Shown here piece after piece: positions 16,313 through 26,136 of a stretch of 64,000 nt of DNA. How positions within the stretch are numbered: the first letter of the stretch is position 1; each line of letters opens with the position of its first letter. The notes beneath the pieces were generated by a model that worked only from the letters and a program-made list of their open reading frames with translations, searched no databases and was not told where the DNA came from. Made by a program: the position numbers and the translations under genes. Source of the DNA: Pseudomonas fragi (GTDB lineage: Bacteria > Pseudomonadota > Gammaproteobacteria > Pseudomonadales > Pseudomonadaceae); NCBI RefSeq assembly GCF_900105835.1, contig NZ_LT629783.1, forward strand, positions 4,796,501-4,860,500, read 5' to 3'.

Positions 16313-16338
16313 GTTCCAATATGAAATGTATATGGAAC
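16313..16338 (-). promoter_or_regulatory. Candidate operator upstream of the ParD-like gene
   Basis: GTTCCA and TGGAAC arms flank a 14-bp AT-rich centre that is itself partly symmetric (AATATG against TATAT). The right end lies 5 bp from the ATG, in the expected promoter/leader region, next to TAATATACG that could supply a -10. Autoregulation by the ParD-like protein is inference. Confidence 0.4.
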
Positions 16339-16421
16339 GTATATTAGGCGAGAGCTGCCCGGGATCGCAAGCTGAAGCGTTTTTCAATCATGTGAGACTC
16401 TGTTGCCGGTCAAGGCCTCCC

Positions 16422-16508
16422 TGTGGGAGCGGGCTTGCTCGCGATGAAATCGACTCGGTTTACCTGACAGACCGCGCCGCATGCATCGCGAGCAAGCCCG
16501 CTCCCACA
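16422..16508. repeat. REP pair (BIME)
   Basis: TGTGGGAGCGGGCTTGCTCG at the left and its inverted copy ending GCAAGCCCGCTCCCACA at the right flank about 45 bp of variable sequence. It occupies the gap between the poxB 3' end and the ParD-like promoter. Confidence 0.95.
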
Positions 16509-16533
16509 AAGTACTGCGGCTACAGGGAGTTCA

Positions 16534-18255
16534 TTAACGCCACAAATTGACTTTGGCCAGGTCGATCAGCTCCCGTGCGCGGCCGTCCATCACGGTCTTG
16601 AGCATAAACAGGCTGAAGCCCTTGGCCTGCTCGAAGGTCTTGGTCGGTGGCATAACCAGTTCCTGGCGTGCGCTGACCACGTCCACCAGTACCGGGCCAT
16701 CATGGCTGAGGGCTTCGCGCAGGGCGGCTTCGAGTTCGGCCGGGTGCTCGACCCGGATGCCTTTCACGCCCATCGCCTGGGCCATTGCCGCAAAGTTCGG
16801 GTTTTTCAGGTCGCAACCCACATCCGGGAAGCCCGCGGCTTTCATTTCCATTTCCACAAAACCCAGGGTGCCGTTGTTGAGCACGATGACCTTGATCGGT
16901 AAACCCACCTGGTTGAGGGTCAGGAAGTCGCCCATCATCATGGTGAAGCCGCCATCACCCGACATGGAAATGACCTGACGCTCAGGGAATGTTGCCTGGG
17001 CGCCAATGGCCTGGAGCATGGCATTGGCCATAGAACCGTGGTTGAACGAGCCGATCAGGCGCCGTTTGCCGTTCATCTTCAAGTAACGTGCAGCCCACGC
17101 GGTGGGCGTGCCGACATCGCAGGTGAAAATCGCATCCTCTGCCGCCAGTTCGCTGACCAGGCGATTGAGGTACTGCGGGTGGATGATGGCGCTGTCAGGG
17201 CCGCTTTCGGCCAGGGCGTCGAGGTCTTCGCGGGCTTTCTTGTAGTCGTCGAGTGCTTTGTCGAGGTGCTCGCGGTCGGGGTTTTGCATCACCTTGGGCA
17301 GCACTGCCTGCAGCGTCAGCTTCACATCACCGAGCAGCCCCAGCTCCAGCGGGCAGCGGTTGCCCAGCGCTTCGGGGCGCAGGTCGATTTGCGCGATGTA
17401 ACCGTGTTCGGGGTAGAACTGGCGATACGGGAAGTTGGTGCCGAGCATCAGCAAGGTGTCGCAGTTCATCATCGCCTTGTACCCCGAGGCGAAGCCGATC
17501 AGGCCGGTCATGCCAACGTCATAGGGGTTATCGTATTCCACGTGTTCCTTGCCGCGCAGGGCATGCACGATGGGCGCGTTGAGGCGTTCGGCCAGGGCGA
17601 GGATTTCGCTGTGGGCACCGGCGCAGCCGGCACCGCAGAGCAGCGTGACTTTCTTGCCATCATTGAGAAATGACGCCAGCCGGTCGATATCGGCCGGGGC
17701 CGGGCAAATCTGCGGCGTGGTAGGCTTGAGCCACTGGGGTACCTTGGCCTCGGTGGCTTGCAGCGCCACGTCGCCGGGTATCACCACTACGGCCACCCCG
17801 CGTTTGGCGATGGCTGTGCGCATGGCTCGATGCAAAATCTGCGGCAACTGCCCGGCATCAGACACCAGTTCGACGTAGTGGCTGCATTCCTTGAACAGGC
17901 TTTCGGGGTGAGTGGCCTGGAAATAATCAATACCGATTTCGCTGCCGGGAATATGCGCGGCCAGGGCCAGCACCGGTACGCCGCTGCGATGGGCGTCGAA
18001 CAGGCCATTGATCAAATGCAGGTTGCCCGGCCCGCAACTGCCGGCGCATACCGCCAGTTCACCAGTCAAATGGGCTTCGGCACCGGCGGCAAACGCGGCG
18101 GACTCTTCGTTGCGCATATGGATCCACTCGATCTGTTCCTGGCGGCGCAGGGCATCGGTAAAGCCGTTGAGGGAATCGCCCACCACGCCAAACACACGCT
18201 TTACGCCGGCTTGCTGCAAGGTTTGGGTGATGAAATCGGCAACGGTTCTGGTCAT
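16534..18255 (-). CDS. poxB: Ubiquinone-dependent pyruvate dehydrogenase (pyruvate oxidase)
   Basis: The 573-residue ThDP enzyme has the N-terminal Glu of the pyrimidine domain in [14 protein letters not shown] near 50, the central FAD-type domain, and the ThDP-binding [17 protein letters not shown] segment near 430-446. The length matches E. coli PoxB (572), including a C-terminal tail that in PoxB binds membrane. It oxidises pyruvate to acetate and CO2, passing electrons to ubiquinone. It is monocistronic between two BIMEs. An acetolactate-synthase-like role is less likely given the full-length match. Confidence 0.9.
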   Translation of the reverse strand: MTRTVADFITQTLQQAGVKRVFGVVGDSLNGFTDALRRQEQIEWIHMRNEESAAFAAGAEAHLTGELAVCAGSCGPGNLHLINGLFDAHRSGVPVLALAAHIPGSEIGIDYFQATHPESLFKECSHYVELVSDAGQLPQILHRAMRTAIAKRGVAVVVIPGDVALQATEAKVPQWLKPTTPQICPAPADIDRLASFLNDGKKVTLLCGAGCAGAHSEILALAERLNAPIVHALRGKEHVEYDNPYDVGMTGLIGFASGYKAMMNCDTLLMLGTNFPYRQFYPEHGYIAQIDLRPEALGNRCPLELGLLGDVKLTLQAVLPKVMQNPDREHLDKALDDYKKAREDLDALAESGPDSAIIHPQYLNRLVSELAAEDAIFTCDVGTPTAWAARYLKMNGKRRLIGSFNHGSMANAMLQAIGAQATFPERQVISMSGDGGFTMMMGDFLTLNQVGLPIKVIVLNNGTLGFVEMEMKAAGFPDVGCDLKNPNFAAMAQAMGVKGIRVEHPAELEAALREALSHDGPVLVDVVSARQELVMPPTKTFEQAKGFSLFMLKTVMDGRARELIDLAKVNLWR

Positions 18256-18359
18256 GGTGCGGGCTCCTCGAAGCAGTAGGGTGGATCAAGCAGGATAGAC
18301 ACTGCATGCGACCTTGCCGGGGTTTGAAACGTTCACCAGAGCGCTGGAAGGTGGCTTGT

Positions 18360-18445
18360 TGTGGGAGCGGGCTTGCTCGCGATTGCATCACCCTGGTTTG
18401 CCGGATGATCGCAGCGCCTGCATCGCGGGCAAGCCCGCTCCCACA
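18360..18445. repeat. REP pair (BIME)
   Basis: Inverted GTGGGAGCGGGCTTGCTCGC arms surround about 42 bp of variable sequence upstream of poxB. The rest of the 432-bp gap (18446-18687) contains no gene or terminator that I recognise and presumably holds both promoters. Confidence 0.95.
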
Positions 18446-18687
18446 GAGTGGGGCGTATGTTTAGCGCCGATGTAACCAAAGGTATAAAACCCTGCATTTA
18501 AACAACCGACCCGGGCGTGTGAGGCTGGGTTCCCTTTTTGGCAACGGTTGCAGGTATGAGCAGCACTCAGTGCCCCTGGCAGGCCTTTTGGGCCTTGTTT
18601 CACTGCCGTCATGCCCGCCCGCCGGATCTTGTCGCCCCGTCAAATCCTGAATGACTGCGCCCCCGTGCGCCTTTCTGATACGAGCCG

Positions 18688-20079
18688 ATGAGTATTGCCA
18701 TGAGTGCCACAACCGCGTTTGCCCCGTTGCAAGAAGCCCTGGATTTTCTGCAACTGAACCCGGACATCGAGATGTTCGAGCTGTTTATCATCGACAACAA
18801 CGGTGTGCCCCGAGGCAAGTTGCTGCACCGTGACGAGCTGCTGGCGGTCTATGAAAGCGGGCGGCCGTTGCCCAGCACGATCCTGGGCTTGAGCATCAAT
18901 GGCCATGATGTGGAGAACACCGGGCTGGTGTGGGATGTGGGCGATATCGATTGCCGCGCCTACCCGATCAGTGGCAGTTTGCAGCGCATGCCGTGGCGCC
19001 TGATACCGACAGCGGCGGTGCAGGTCAGCATGCACCCGCAGCAGGGCATGCCCGCCACGGTGGCCGACCCCCGGCACTTGCTGGCCCGGGTGATCGACGA
19101 CCTCAAGGCCGACGGTTATTACCCGGTGATGGCCGCCGAGCTGGAGTTTTATCTGCTCGACCAGCAGCGTGACAGCAACGGCCGCCCGCAACCGGCCCGC
19201 GATGCCGATGGCCAGCGTCCGCGAGCAACCCAGGTCTACGGCCTGCGCGAGCTGGAGCAGATCGAGCCATTCCTTGCCGATCTGTACAGCGCCTGCAAGC
19301 TCCAGGGTATACCTGCGCGCACGGCGATTTCCGAATATGCGCCGGGGCAGGTGGAAATCACCCTTGAGCACCGCAGCGATGCCTTGCAGGCGATGGACGA
19401 AGCGGTGCGCTACAAGCGTCTGGTCAAGGGCGTGGCGCACAAGCACGGCATGCAGGCCTGCTTCATGGCCAAGCCCTTTGATGACCTGGCTGGCACCGGC
19501 ATGCATATGCATGTCAGCCTGGCCGACAAGCACGGCAACAACCTGTTTGCCAGCGAAGCCCCAGAGGGCACGCCGTTGCTCAAGCAGGCGGTGGGCGGCA
19601 TGCTCAGCACCTTGCTCGATTCGTTATTGATGTTTTGCCCCAATGCCAACTCCTATCGCCGTTTCCAGAGCAACAGCTATGCGCCGCTGGCTGCAACCTG
19701 GGGCGTGGACAATCGCACGGTGAGTTTGCGGGTGCCGGGCGGTCCGGCTTTTTCGCGGCATATCGAGCACCGCATCTGTGGCGCCGATGCCAACCCGTAT
19801 CTGGCTGCAGCGGCCATTCTGGCCGGGATTCATCGCGGCATTCGCCAGCAGATGGACCCGGGTGCGCCGGTCGAAGGCAATGGCTATGCCCAGGCCAGCG
19901 AGCGGCTGCCCACCGACTGGCTGACCACCTTGCGGGCGCTCAAGGGGTCAGAGTGGGCAAAGGAAGCGTTTGGGGCGCCATTTTTGAAGGTGTACCTGGC
20001 AGTCAAACATTCGGAGTATCGCCAGTTTATGGGCGAGGTGGGGGAGCAGGACTGGCGCTGGTATTTGCAGCAGGCTTGA
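18688..20079 (+). CDS. Glutamine-synthetase-family protein (gamma-glutamylpolyamine synthetase-like)
   Basis: The 463-residue protein has the beta-grasp domain (FELFIIDNNGVPRGK near 35) and the GS catalytic domain. It shows the metal-site EFYLL (about 155) and EYAPGQVEITLEH (about 215), the ATP/ammonia motif HMHVSL (about 274) and an R-x-PGGP segment (about 350). It belongs to the GS-III-like PuuA/SpuI branch, which glutamylates amines such as putrescine. The length is typical of that branch. It stands alone, so the amine substrate is uncertain. An in-frame ATG at 18700 is an equal start candidate. Confidence 0.85.
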   Translation: MSIAMSATTAFAPLQEALDFLQLNPDIEMFELFIIDNNGVPRGKLLHRDELLAVYESGRPLPSTILGLSINGHDVENTGLVWDVGDIDCRAYPISGSLQRMPWRLIPTAAVQVSMHPQQGMPATVADPRHLLARVIDDLKADGYYPVMAAELEFYLLDQQRDSNGRPQPARDADGQRPRATQVYGLRELEQIEPFLADLYSACKLQGIPARTAISEYAPGQVEITLEHRSDALQAMDEAVRYKRLVKGVAHKHGMQACFMAKPFDDLAGTGMHMHVSLADKHGNNLFASEAPEGTPLLKQAVGGMLSTLLDSLLMFCPNANSYRRFQSNSYAPLAATWGVDNRTVSLRVPGGPAFSRHIEHRICGADANPYLAAAAILAGIHRGIRQQMDPGAPVEGNGYAQASERLPTDWLTTLRALKGSEWAKEAFGAPFLKVYLAVKHSEYRQFMGEVGEQDWRWYLQQA

Positions 20080-20081
20080 TC

Positions 20082-20164
20082 TGTGGGAACGGGCTTGCTC
20101 GCGATGCGGTGAGGCGATTTGTCTGAGTAAACGGGTCGATTCAATCGCGAGCAAGCCCGCTCCA
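20082..20164. repeat. REP pair (BIME), slightly degenerate
   Basis: The left arm TGTGGGAACGGGCTTGCTCG has one substitution, and the right arm ends CGCTCCAA rather than CGCTCCCACA. It lies 3 bp after the glutamine-synthetase-family stop codon. Confidence 0.9.
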
Positions 20165-20263
20165 ACCGCGCCATGCCTATTTTCATGGATTTCTGACAAT
20201 TTTTTCACTGGCGCCCCGTTAATCTCTGTGTCGATCATCATCAAACACAAGAGTTCGCGGACC

Positions 20264-20914
20264 ATGTCGTCGCAGCCACCTTCCACCCCGATTGAGCATG
20301 AGTTCGCCGAGCGTTATGACCGCGAGCATGCGAAGGTTTGCCAGCAGGCACAGCCGCAAGGCTTTGTGCGCAGGCTGGCGTTGTGGCGCGAACGGCGCCT
20401 GGTGCGCCGGGCGCTCAAGATCGCGGGCGAGCCCGGCCTTATCCTCGATCTGGCCTGCGGCGCCGGGCGTTACTGGCCGGTACTGGCCGAGCACGGCAAC
20501 CGGGTGATCCTGGCCTGCGATTCATCCCGGGACATGCTCAGTCATGCCCAGACCCACCATCCTGCCAGCTTGCTGGCGCGTATCAAACTGTTCCAGAGCT
20601 CGGTGTTTTCCATTGATATTTCGGAAAATGCGGTGGACTGCATTTTTTGCATGCAGCTGTTTCATCATGTGCGTGACAGTGATCATCGCCTGGCTATTTT
20701 GCGCGAGTTGCACCGGGTGAGCCGTGACAGCCTGATCCTGTCAGTCACTCTTGGTCGCCCGGCGGGGCAACCCCAGGACCCGCAACCCATCGTGGTGAGC
20801 AAGGACGAGATTGAAGCCCAGTTTGAGCTGGCCGGCTTCAGCATCCTCAAACAGTATGAGGTGCTGCCCGGCTGTGGCCTGGGCAGCATCTACATCTTGC
20901 GCAAAGACACTTAA
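20264..20914 (+). CDS. Class I SAM-dependent methyltransferase
   Basis: The ~216-residue protein has motif I as LILDLACGAGRYWPVL near residue 60 and an acidic strand end (LACDSSRDML near 85). The fourth-strand segment is NAVDCIFCMQLFHHV near 122. It belongs to the Methyltransf_11/25 type; the substrate is unknown. An in-frame GTG at 20228 is an alternative start. I prefer the ATG at 20264 but no strong Shine-Dalgarno decides it. It is convergent with ampC, and the two stop regions overlap by 4 bp. Confidence 0.8.
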   Translation: MSSQPPSTPIEHEFAERYDREHAKVCQQAQPQGFVRRLALWRERRLVRRALKIAGEPGLILDLACGAGRYWPVLAEHGNRVILACDSSRDMLSHAQTHHPASLLARIKLFQSSVFSIDISENAVDCIFCMQLFHHVRDSDHRLAILRELHRVSRDSLILSVTLGRPAGQPQDPQPIVVSKDEIEAQFELAGFSILKQYEVLPGCGLGSIYILRKDT

Positions 20915-22071
20915 TCTGCGGCTTTGAGGATCTTGTAGGCCAACTCGACCCGTGCATCGTTGGGGTAGTTCTTGTTGGCCAGGATCACGATCGCTTTTTG
21001 CTCCGCCGGTATAAACACAGCGTAGCCACCAAAGCCTGAAGTAGAACCGGTCTTGTTGACCCAAACCGCTTGCTGGGGGGGCAAAGGCGGGTTCAGGGCA
21101 ATGGCACCATTGTTCTCATAGGCCATCTTGTTCGAGTTGCCCACCAGTAGCGATTTGAGTTCGACCGGATAAGGGTACTGTTCCCAGATCAGGTCCTGTG
21201 TCATGGGGCCTATGCGGAAGTAACCGGTGTGGGTGTCATTCAGGGCCTTGCGCAGCAACGGGCTGGCTTCACCCCTGCCCAGGTTCAGTTCGGTAAAGTG
21301 GATCAGGTCGCGGGCTGTGGTCTTCAAGCCGTAGGCTTCATTGCCCAGTACGCCTGAGTTGAGCCGAACCGGTGCATCCTGCTTGTCGTAACCCTGGGCA
21401 TACAGCGCCACTTTGCCTTCGGGGACCGTGTAGTAACTGCTTGTGAGGCCCAGTGCCGGAAACAGTTGCTGCTCCATGACCTGGGTAAATGGCAGGTCCA
21501 GGCTTTTGGCGGCAATCACGCCGAGCATGCCGATGCTGGGGTTGGCATAGCTGCGCTGGGTGCCCGTCGGGTACACCGGCCTCCAGTCCTTGAGATAGTC
21601 CATCAGTTGGCGTTCGTTCTGCACGCTGTCCGGGACCTGCAAGGGGAACCCGCCGGCCGTATGGGTGGCCAGGTGGGTCAGTGCCACCTTGCCAAAGGGC
21701 GTGCCCTGAAGTTGCGGCTCGTAGTTGCCGACGGTGTCGCTCAGTGACAACTTGCCTTGGGCCTGGGCATAGGTGGCCAGGGTGGCGGTAAACGCCTTGC
21801 TGATGGAGCCGACTTCAAACAGCGTGTCAGGGGTGACGGGGGCGTTGGTGGCCTTTGATGCCACGCCAAAGGTGTAAAACTGTTGCTTGCCGTTAACGCT
21901 CACAGCAATGACCAGACCGGGCACGTTGTAACGTTGCATGACTTGTTTGGCGCCGTCTTGCACAACGGCCTCGATGTTGGGGGCGGTCTGTTCAGCCCAG
22001 GCGACGTTGGCGAACGCGCTCAGGCCTGCCAGTGAAAGCGCAACAGCTGACAGTTTGCGGGGCATATGCAT
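20911..22071 (-). CDS. ampC: Class C beta-lactamase (AmpC)
   Basis: The 386-residue precursor has a signal peptide ending VAWA-EQ near residue 26. The catalytic Ser89 is in the S-I-S-K motif, Y-A-N lies in RSYANPSIG, and K-T-G lies in VNKTGSTSGFGGY near the C-terminus. It hydrolyses cephalosporins in the periplasm. Start: ATG at 22071 is preceded by GAGGATGACC; a second ATG lies two codons on. No divergent ampR gene accompanies it. The upstream gap leads instead to rnd, so induction by AmpR would have to act in trans or be absent. Confidence 0.95.
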   Translation of the reverse strand: MHMPRKLSAVALSLAGLSAFANVAWAEQTAPNIEAVVQDGAKQVMQRYNVPGLVIAVSVNGKQQFYTFGVASKATNAPVTPDTLFEVGSISKAFTATLATYAQAQGKLSLSDTVGNYEPQLQGTPFGKVALTHLATHTAGGFPLQVPDSVQNERQLMDYLKDWRPVYPTGTQRSYANPSIGMLGVIAAKSLDLPFTQVMEQQLFPALGLTSSYYTVPEGKVALYAQGYDKQDAPVRLNSGVLGNEAYGLKTTARDLIHFTELNLGRGEASPLLRKALNDTHTGYFRIGPMTQDLIWEQYPYPVELKSLLVGNSNKMAYENNGAIALNPPLPPQQAVWVNKTGSTSGFGGYAVFIPAEQKAIVILANKNYPNDARVELAYKILKAAD

Positions 22072-22292
22072 GGGGTCATCCTCGGTTCTTATAGGGCGTA
22101 AATCTACGCGTGTCCTCGCGCGGTGGCCCGTCAGGCTTGTCACATAATGTGTTGTAACAAAACCGTTTTGAGGGGAAATCGAGCAGCCTACAACTAAAAA
22201 CAGTAAGTGGCTGCAGGTTTTAGATTGAAACTTCGTAGGCTTTTTCGCGTGCAACGTGTCGAGTCAGTCTCCGGAAATCCCTGGCGGCGATA

Positions 22293-22298
22293 TATACT
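22293..22298 (+). promoter_or_regulatory. Candidate -10 element for rnd
   Basis: TATACT lies 27 bp before the rnd start within GCGATATATACTGCGCG. No convincing -35 is seen at 16-18 bp spacing. The rest of the 254-bp ampC-rnd gap shows no gene. Confidence 0.35.
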
Positions 22299-22325
22299 GC
22301 GCGCCATTCTTCAAGGGAGAGCCGT

Positions 22326-23459
22326 GTGGCCATCGATATTCACTGGATTCGCGACAACGATAGCCTCGGCCAACATTGCGCCGAATGGCAACAATTGCCG
22401 TTCGTAGCCCTCGACACCGAATTTATGCGGGTCGATACCTTTTACCCGATTGCCGGCCTGATCCAGATTGGCGACGGCACCCGGGCGTACCTGATCGACC
22501 CGTTGACCATCGACGACTGGCAGCCCCTGGCCGCCTTGCTGGAAAACCAGGCGGTGGTCAAAGTGCTGCACGCCTGCAGCGAAGACCTTGAGGTGTTGCT
22601 GCGCCTGACCGGCAGCCTGCCCGTGCCGTTGTTCGACACCCAGCTTGCCGCAGCCTACCTGAACCTGGGCTTCTCGATGGGCTATTCGCGCCTGGTCAAG
22701 GAAGTGCTGGACATCGACCTGCCCAAGGGCGAGACCCGCTCCGACTGGCTGCAGCGCCCGCTGTCGGAAACCCAGATCAGCTACGCCGCCGAAGACGCCG
22801 TACACCTGGCCGAAGTCTACAAGTTGCTGCACCCGCGCCTGTCGGCCGACAAATACAACTGGGTGCTGGAAGATGGCGCCGAGCTGGTTGCCAACCTGCG
22901 CCGCGAAACAGACCCCTATGAGGTGTACCGCGACGCCAAGCTGGCCTGGAAACTGTCACGGGCGCAACTGGCGGTACTGCGTGAAATCTGCGCCTGGCGC
23001 GAGCACGAAGCCCGTGCCCGGGACCTGCCGCGCAACCGGGTGATTCGTGAACACGCCTTGTGGCCTTTGGCCAAGACCCAACCCGACAACCTGGTGGCGC
23101 TGGCGCGTATCGAAGACATGCACCCGCGTACCGTGCGTCAGGACGGCGAGTTTTTGCTTGATCTGATCAAGCGTGCTGGCAGTCTACCGCCGGAACAATG
23201 GCCGCCTGCCGTGCCCGAGCCGTTGCCGGTTGAGGCCGCGCTGCTGATCAAGCGCCTGCGGGCCATCGGCCAGGCCGAGGCCGAGCGCCTGAACATCGCG
23301 CCGGAACTGATGCTGCGCAAGAAAACCCTGGAAGCCCTGCTTAAAAGTGGCTTCCCCAATGGCCCTTATCAATTGCCGGACTCACTGCGCGGCTGGCGCC
23401 GTGAGCTGATGGGCCAGGCCTTGCTCGATTGCCTGGCCACCGCTGGAGAACCGTCTTGA
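22326..23459 (+). CDS. rnd: Ribonuclease D
   Basis: The 377-residue enzyme has DEDD exonuclease residues: Asp30 and Glu32 in VALDTEF, Asp in [10 protein letters not shown] near 84 and YAAEDAVHL near 155. These are followed by an HRDC domain (about 210-290) and a C-terminal helical domain. It trims tRNA 3' ends. The start is GTG (22326) after AAGGGAGAG, and the frame continues [10 protein letters not shown]. The stop overlaps the TTG start of ycgL by 4 bp, so the two are translationally coupled. Confidence 0.95.
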   Translation: MAIDIHWIRDNDSLGQHCAEWQQLPFVALDTEFMRVDTFYPIAGLIQIGDGTRAYLIDPLTIDDWQPLAALLENQAVVKVLHACSEDLEVLLRLTGSLPVPLFDTQLAAAYLNLGFSMGYSRLVKEVLDIDLPKGETRSDWLQRPLSETQISYAAEDAVHLAEVYKLLHPRLSADKYNWVLEDGAELVANLRRETDPYEVYRDAKLAWKLSRAQLAVLREICAWREHEARARDLPRNRVIREHALWPLAKTQPDNLVALARIEDMHPRTVRQDGEFLLDLIKRAGSLPPEQWPPAVPEPLPVEAALLIKRLRAIGQAEAERLNIAPELMLRKKTLEALLKSGFPNGPYQLPDSLRGWRRELMGQALLDCLATAGEPS

Positions 23460-23749
23460 AACGTATTTGCTCGATCTACCGCAGCACCAAACGCAACGAA
23501 ATGTACCTGTATGTGCTCAAGGCCGATGCCCTGGAGCGCGTGCCGGAAACCCTGATGCTGGCGTTCGGCAAGGCGATCCATGCCTTTGACCTGGTACTGA
23601 CGCCGGAGCGCAAGCTGTCGCGCGAAGACATCACCAAGGTGCTGGAAAACCTGGAAACCCAGGGCTACCACCTGCAAATGCCACCTGCCGAAGACGAATA
23701 CATCGAGCACTTGCCCGAAGAGCTGTTGCGTCGCAACGACCCGATGTAA
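23456..23749 (+). CDS. ycgL: YcgL domain-containing protein
   Basis: The ~97-residue protein reads [21 protein letters not shown] from a TTG start that overlaps the rnd stop as TTGA, which sets the start. The YcgL fold covers the whole protein (about residues 3-88), ending in acidic [18 protein letters not shown]. The family function is unsettled. The conserved link with rnd suggests an RNA-related role (inference). A GC-rich hairpin at 23759-23782 follows but lacks a T-run. Confidence 0.9.
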   Translation: MKRICSIYRSTKRNEMYLYVLKADALERVPETLMLAFGKAIHAFDLVLTPERKLSREDITKVLENLETQGYHLQMPPAEDEYIEHLPEELLRRNDPM

Positions 23750-23875
23750 GTGCAGCGCCAGGTGCCCGGTTCCGGGCGCCTGTCTGAAACGGACTCATTT
23801 TGATTGGCGGTGCCCGAACGCGCCGGGGCAAACCCCGGCGGCGGGCGCTGGCAGTGTTCTGGAAAGGTTGCAAAC

Positions 23876-24808
23876 ATGCGCGTCCTGATTGCCGAGAACG
23901 ATTACCCGCTCTACACCCAACTGCTGCAACGCCTTGCCCCCGATCTTGAGGTGCAGTCCAGCGGCGACTCCGAGCAATTGTCACGCATGGCCGGCGAGTG
24001 CCCGGTGTGGCTGGGCCAGCCGGACCTGCTGGCGACCTTGATGCGTCAGGGCCACAAGCCTGCGTGGTTGCAGTCGACCTGGGCGGGGATTACGCCGTTG
24101 CTGGCCGATGGCCTTAACCGTGATTACCGGCTGACCCGTGCGGTGGGGATTTTTGGCCAGGTGATGGCCGAATACGTGTTGACGTACATGCTGGGCCACG
24201 AGCGTGAAGTCATGGCCCGGCTGGTCAGCCAGGTCGAGCGCAAGTGGGATAACCGCATGGGCCAGAGCCTGGTGGGGCGCAAGGTGCTGATTGTCGGGGC
24301 CGGGGATATTGGCCAGACCGTGGCGAAGTTTCTGCTGCCTTTTGGCGTCGAGCTGTATGCCATTGCCAATACCCCCCGTGAACTGGCGCCGTTCCAGGAA
24401 GTGGGAGTGCTGAGCGATTTGCCGCGCCTGGTCGGGCAGGTAGATTACGTGATCAACCTGCTACCTAATACCCCGGACACCCATGATGTGTACGATGCCG
24501 AGCTGTTTGCGCAGTTCAACCCCAATGCCGTGTTTATCAATGCCGGGCGGGGCGTGGCCGTGGTCGATGCTGATCTGGTCGAGGCCTTGCGCGTGGGGCA
24601 TCTGGCGGGGGCGGTGATTGACGTCTGCCGTCAGGAGCCGTTGCCGGCCAAGCACCCGTTCTGGACCGCCTGGGGCTTGCTGCTGACCGGTCATAGTTCG
24701 GCGCCGACTTCGCCGCCGATGATGGTGCAGTTGTTTGTCGACAACCTGCGGGCTTATCAGGCAGGTGAGCCATTGCGTGGCGAAGTGGATTTCGACCGCG
24801 GGTATTGA
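23876..24808 (+). CDS. D-2-hydroxyacid dehydrogenase family protein
   Basis: The 310-residue protein has the NAD-binding motif VLIVGAGDIGQTV near residue 137, catalytic Arg in NAGRGVAVVD near 224, Glu in DVCRQEPLP near 252 and His in TGHSSAP near 280. It fits the glyoxylate/hydroxypyruvate reductase GhrA-like branch with a cytoplasmic reductase role. The ATG at 23876 is chosen because the catalytic domain begins directly there. A BIME follows after 4 bp. Confidence 0.88.
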   Translation: MRVLIAENDYPLYTQLLQRLAPDLEVQSSGDSEQLSRMAGECPVWLGQPDLLATLMRQGHKPAWLQSTWAGITPLLADGLNRDYRLTRAVGIFGQVMAEYVLTYMLGHEREVMARLVSQVERKWDNRMGQSLVGRKVLIVGAGDIGQTVAKFLLPFGVELYAIANTPRELAPFQEVGVLSDLPRLVGQVDYVINLLPNTPDTHDVYDAELFAQFNPNAVFINAGRGVAVVDADLVEALRVGHLAGAVIDVCRQEPLPAKHPFWTAWGLLLTGHSSAPTSPPMMVQLFVDNLRAYQAGEPLRGEVDFDRGY

Positions 24809-24812
24809 AACC

Positions 24813-24899
24813 TGTGGGAGCGGGCTTGCTCGCGATGCAGGCGACGCGGTCTATTCGGTAAATCGCGTCGAAGCCATCGCGAGCAAGCCCGCTCCCACA
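24813..24899. repeat. REP pair (BIME)
   Basis: Inverted GTGGGAGCGGGCTTGCTCGC arms surround about 45 bp. It fills the 101-bp convergent gap between the dehydrogenase and the nitroreductase genes. Confidence 0.95.
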
Positions 24900-24909
24900 A
24901 AGGGCCGGG

Positions 24910-25503
24910 TTACAGGCTGAAATCACCCTCAGCCACCAGCTTGCTCAGCGGTTCGCGCTGGCTTGGCACTTCCTTGGCCTGCAGGTAGTCCACCAGGCTC
25001 GACTTGTCGCCGATCTTGCCGATCGCAACCATCGCCTGGACCTGGTAGCCCTCAGGGATTTTCAGTTCCTGGCGCGCGCGCTCAAAATCCAGCCCGCTCA
25101 TGCCGTGGGTATGCCAGCCGCTCAAGTGCGCCTGCAGGGCCAGGTGGCCCCAGGCTGCGCCAGTATCAAAGGCATGGGTCGGGGCCGGTTTTTCTTCGGT
25201 GGTGCCGGGGGCCGCGAAAGTAGTCTTGGACACAATCACCACCAGTGCCGCCGCATGCTTGGCCCAACCCTGGTTGAACTCCACCAGCAGGCTCAGGTAG
25301 CGGTCGAATTCCGGGGTGCCGCGCAGGGCGAACAGAAAACGCCAGGGTTGTGCGTTGTAGGCCGACGGCGCCCAGCGTGCCGCTTCAAAAAAGCTCAGCA
25401 GGGTGGCCTTGTCGATGGTCGCGTCGGTAAAGGCGCGGGGCGACCAGCGCTGGGTAAATTGCTCGTGAATGCTGTGATCGGCTTTGCGGCTGCTAGCGGG
25501 CAT
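24910..25503 (-). CDS. Nitroreductase-family protein
   Basis: The 197-residue FMN-binding nitroreductase-fold protein has the N-terminal RWSPRAF and an APSAYNAQPWRFLFA motif near 50, the FMN/NADPH-site signature of this family. A late GYQVQAMVAIGK segment sits near 158. It is likely a flavin reductase of nitro or quinone compounds. The gene is monocistronic and divergent from ycgN. Confidence 0.9.
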   Translation of the reverse strand: MPASSRKADHSIHEQFTQRWSPRAFTDATIDKATLLSFFEAARWAPSAYNAQPWRFLFALRGTPEFDRYLSLLVEFNQGWAKHAAALVVIVSKTTFAAPGTTEEKPAPTHAFDTGAAWGHLALQAHLSGWHTHGMSGLDFERARQELKIPEGYQVQAMVAIGKIGDKSSLVDYLQAKEVPSQREPLSKLVAEGDFSL

Positions 25504-25658
25504 GGCGGTTTCCTGAGGTAAATGTAACGGCTCAATTCAGCGGCTAAAACTACTGGGATGCCGTCAAGCTGACAAGTCTGACGACAAGCCCTTGGCCCGC
25601 GGGGCCTTGGGCACTAGACTGGCGGCCTTTTCCACTCCCTGATGTTGATGTTTGAACC

Positions 25659-26108
25659 ATGGCCGCAATCGTTGAACCGTTCTGGATCCGCAAGACCCTC
25701 GATCAACTTGATCAAGAGGAATGGGAGTCGCTGTGCGACGGCTGCGGGTTGTGCTGCTTGCAAAAGCTCGAAGATGAAGACGACAACAGCGTCTACTACA
25801 CGCGCATCGCCTGCAAGCTGCTCGACCTGAAGACGTGCCAGTGCACTGACTACCCTAACCGTCGTGATTCAGTCCCGGACTGCATTCAACTGTCGCCGGG
25901 CAAGGCCGAAGAGTTCAAGTGGCTGCCGCCGACCTGCGGTTACCGGCTGGTGAGCGAGCGCAAGGATCTGCCGCTGTGGCATCACCTGGTGTGCGGCGAC
26001 CCGGATGCTGTGCACCATGAACGCATTTCACAGTCAGGGCGCATGCTGGCCGAAGGCAGCGTGCCGGAAGACGACTGGGAAGATCATCTGATTTTCCGCG
26101 CCGGCTAA
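25659..26108 (+). CDS. ycgN: YcgN-family cysteine cluster protein
   Basis: The 149-residue protein of the UPF0260 family has clustered cysteines: [11 protein letters not shown] near residues 26-36, [11 protein letters not shown] near 52-62, then single Cys in VPDCIQL and PTCGYRL. The pattern suggests metal or Fe-S binding, not shown experimentally by this sequence. Family length is typical. The gene is followed 28 bp later by an exported M61-like protein on the same strand. Confidence 0.9.
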   Translation: MAAIVEPFWIRKTLDQLDQEEWESLCDGCGLCCLQKLEDEDDNSVYYTRIACKLLDLKTCQCTDYPNRRDSVPDCIQLSPGKAEEFKWLPPTCGYRLVSERKDLPLWHHLVCGDPDAVHHERISQSGRMLAEGSVPEDDWEDHLIFRAG

Positions 26109-26136
26109 GTGCCGGAGCGGTTAGCAAGGAGCGTAT

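Noticed and set aside
18538..18552. Possible sigma-54 promoter (TTGGCAACGGTTGCAG)
   Set aside because: The GG and GC elements are only 8 bp apart instead of the required 10.
23759..23782. GC-rich hairpin after ycgL
   Set aside because: No T-run follows, so it is not a convincing terminator.
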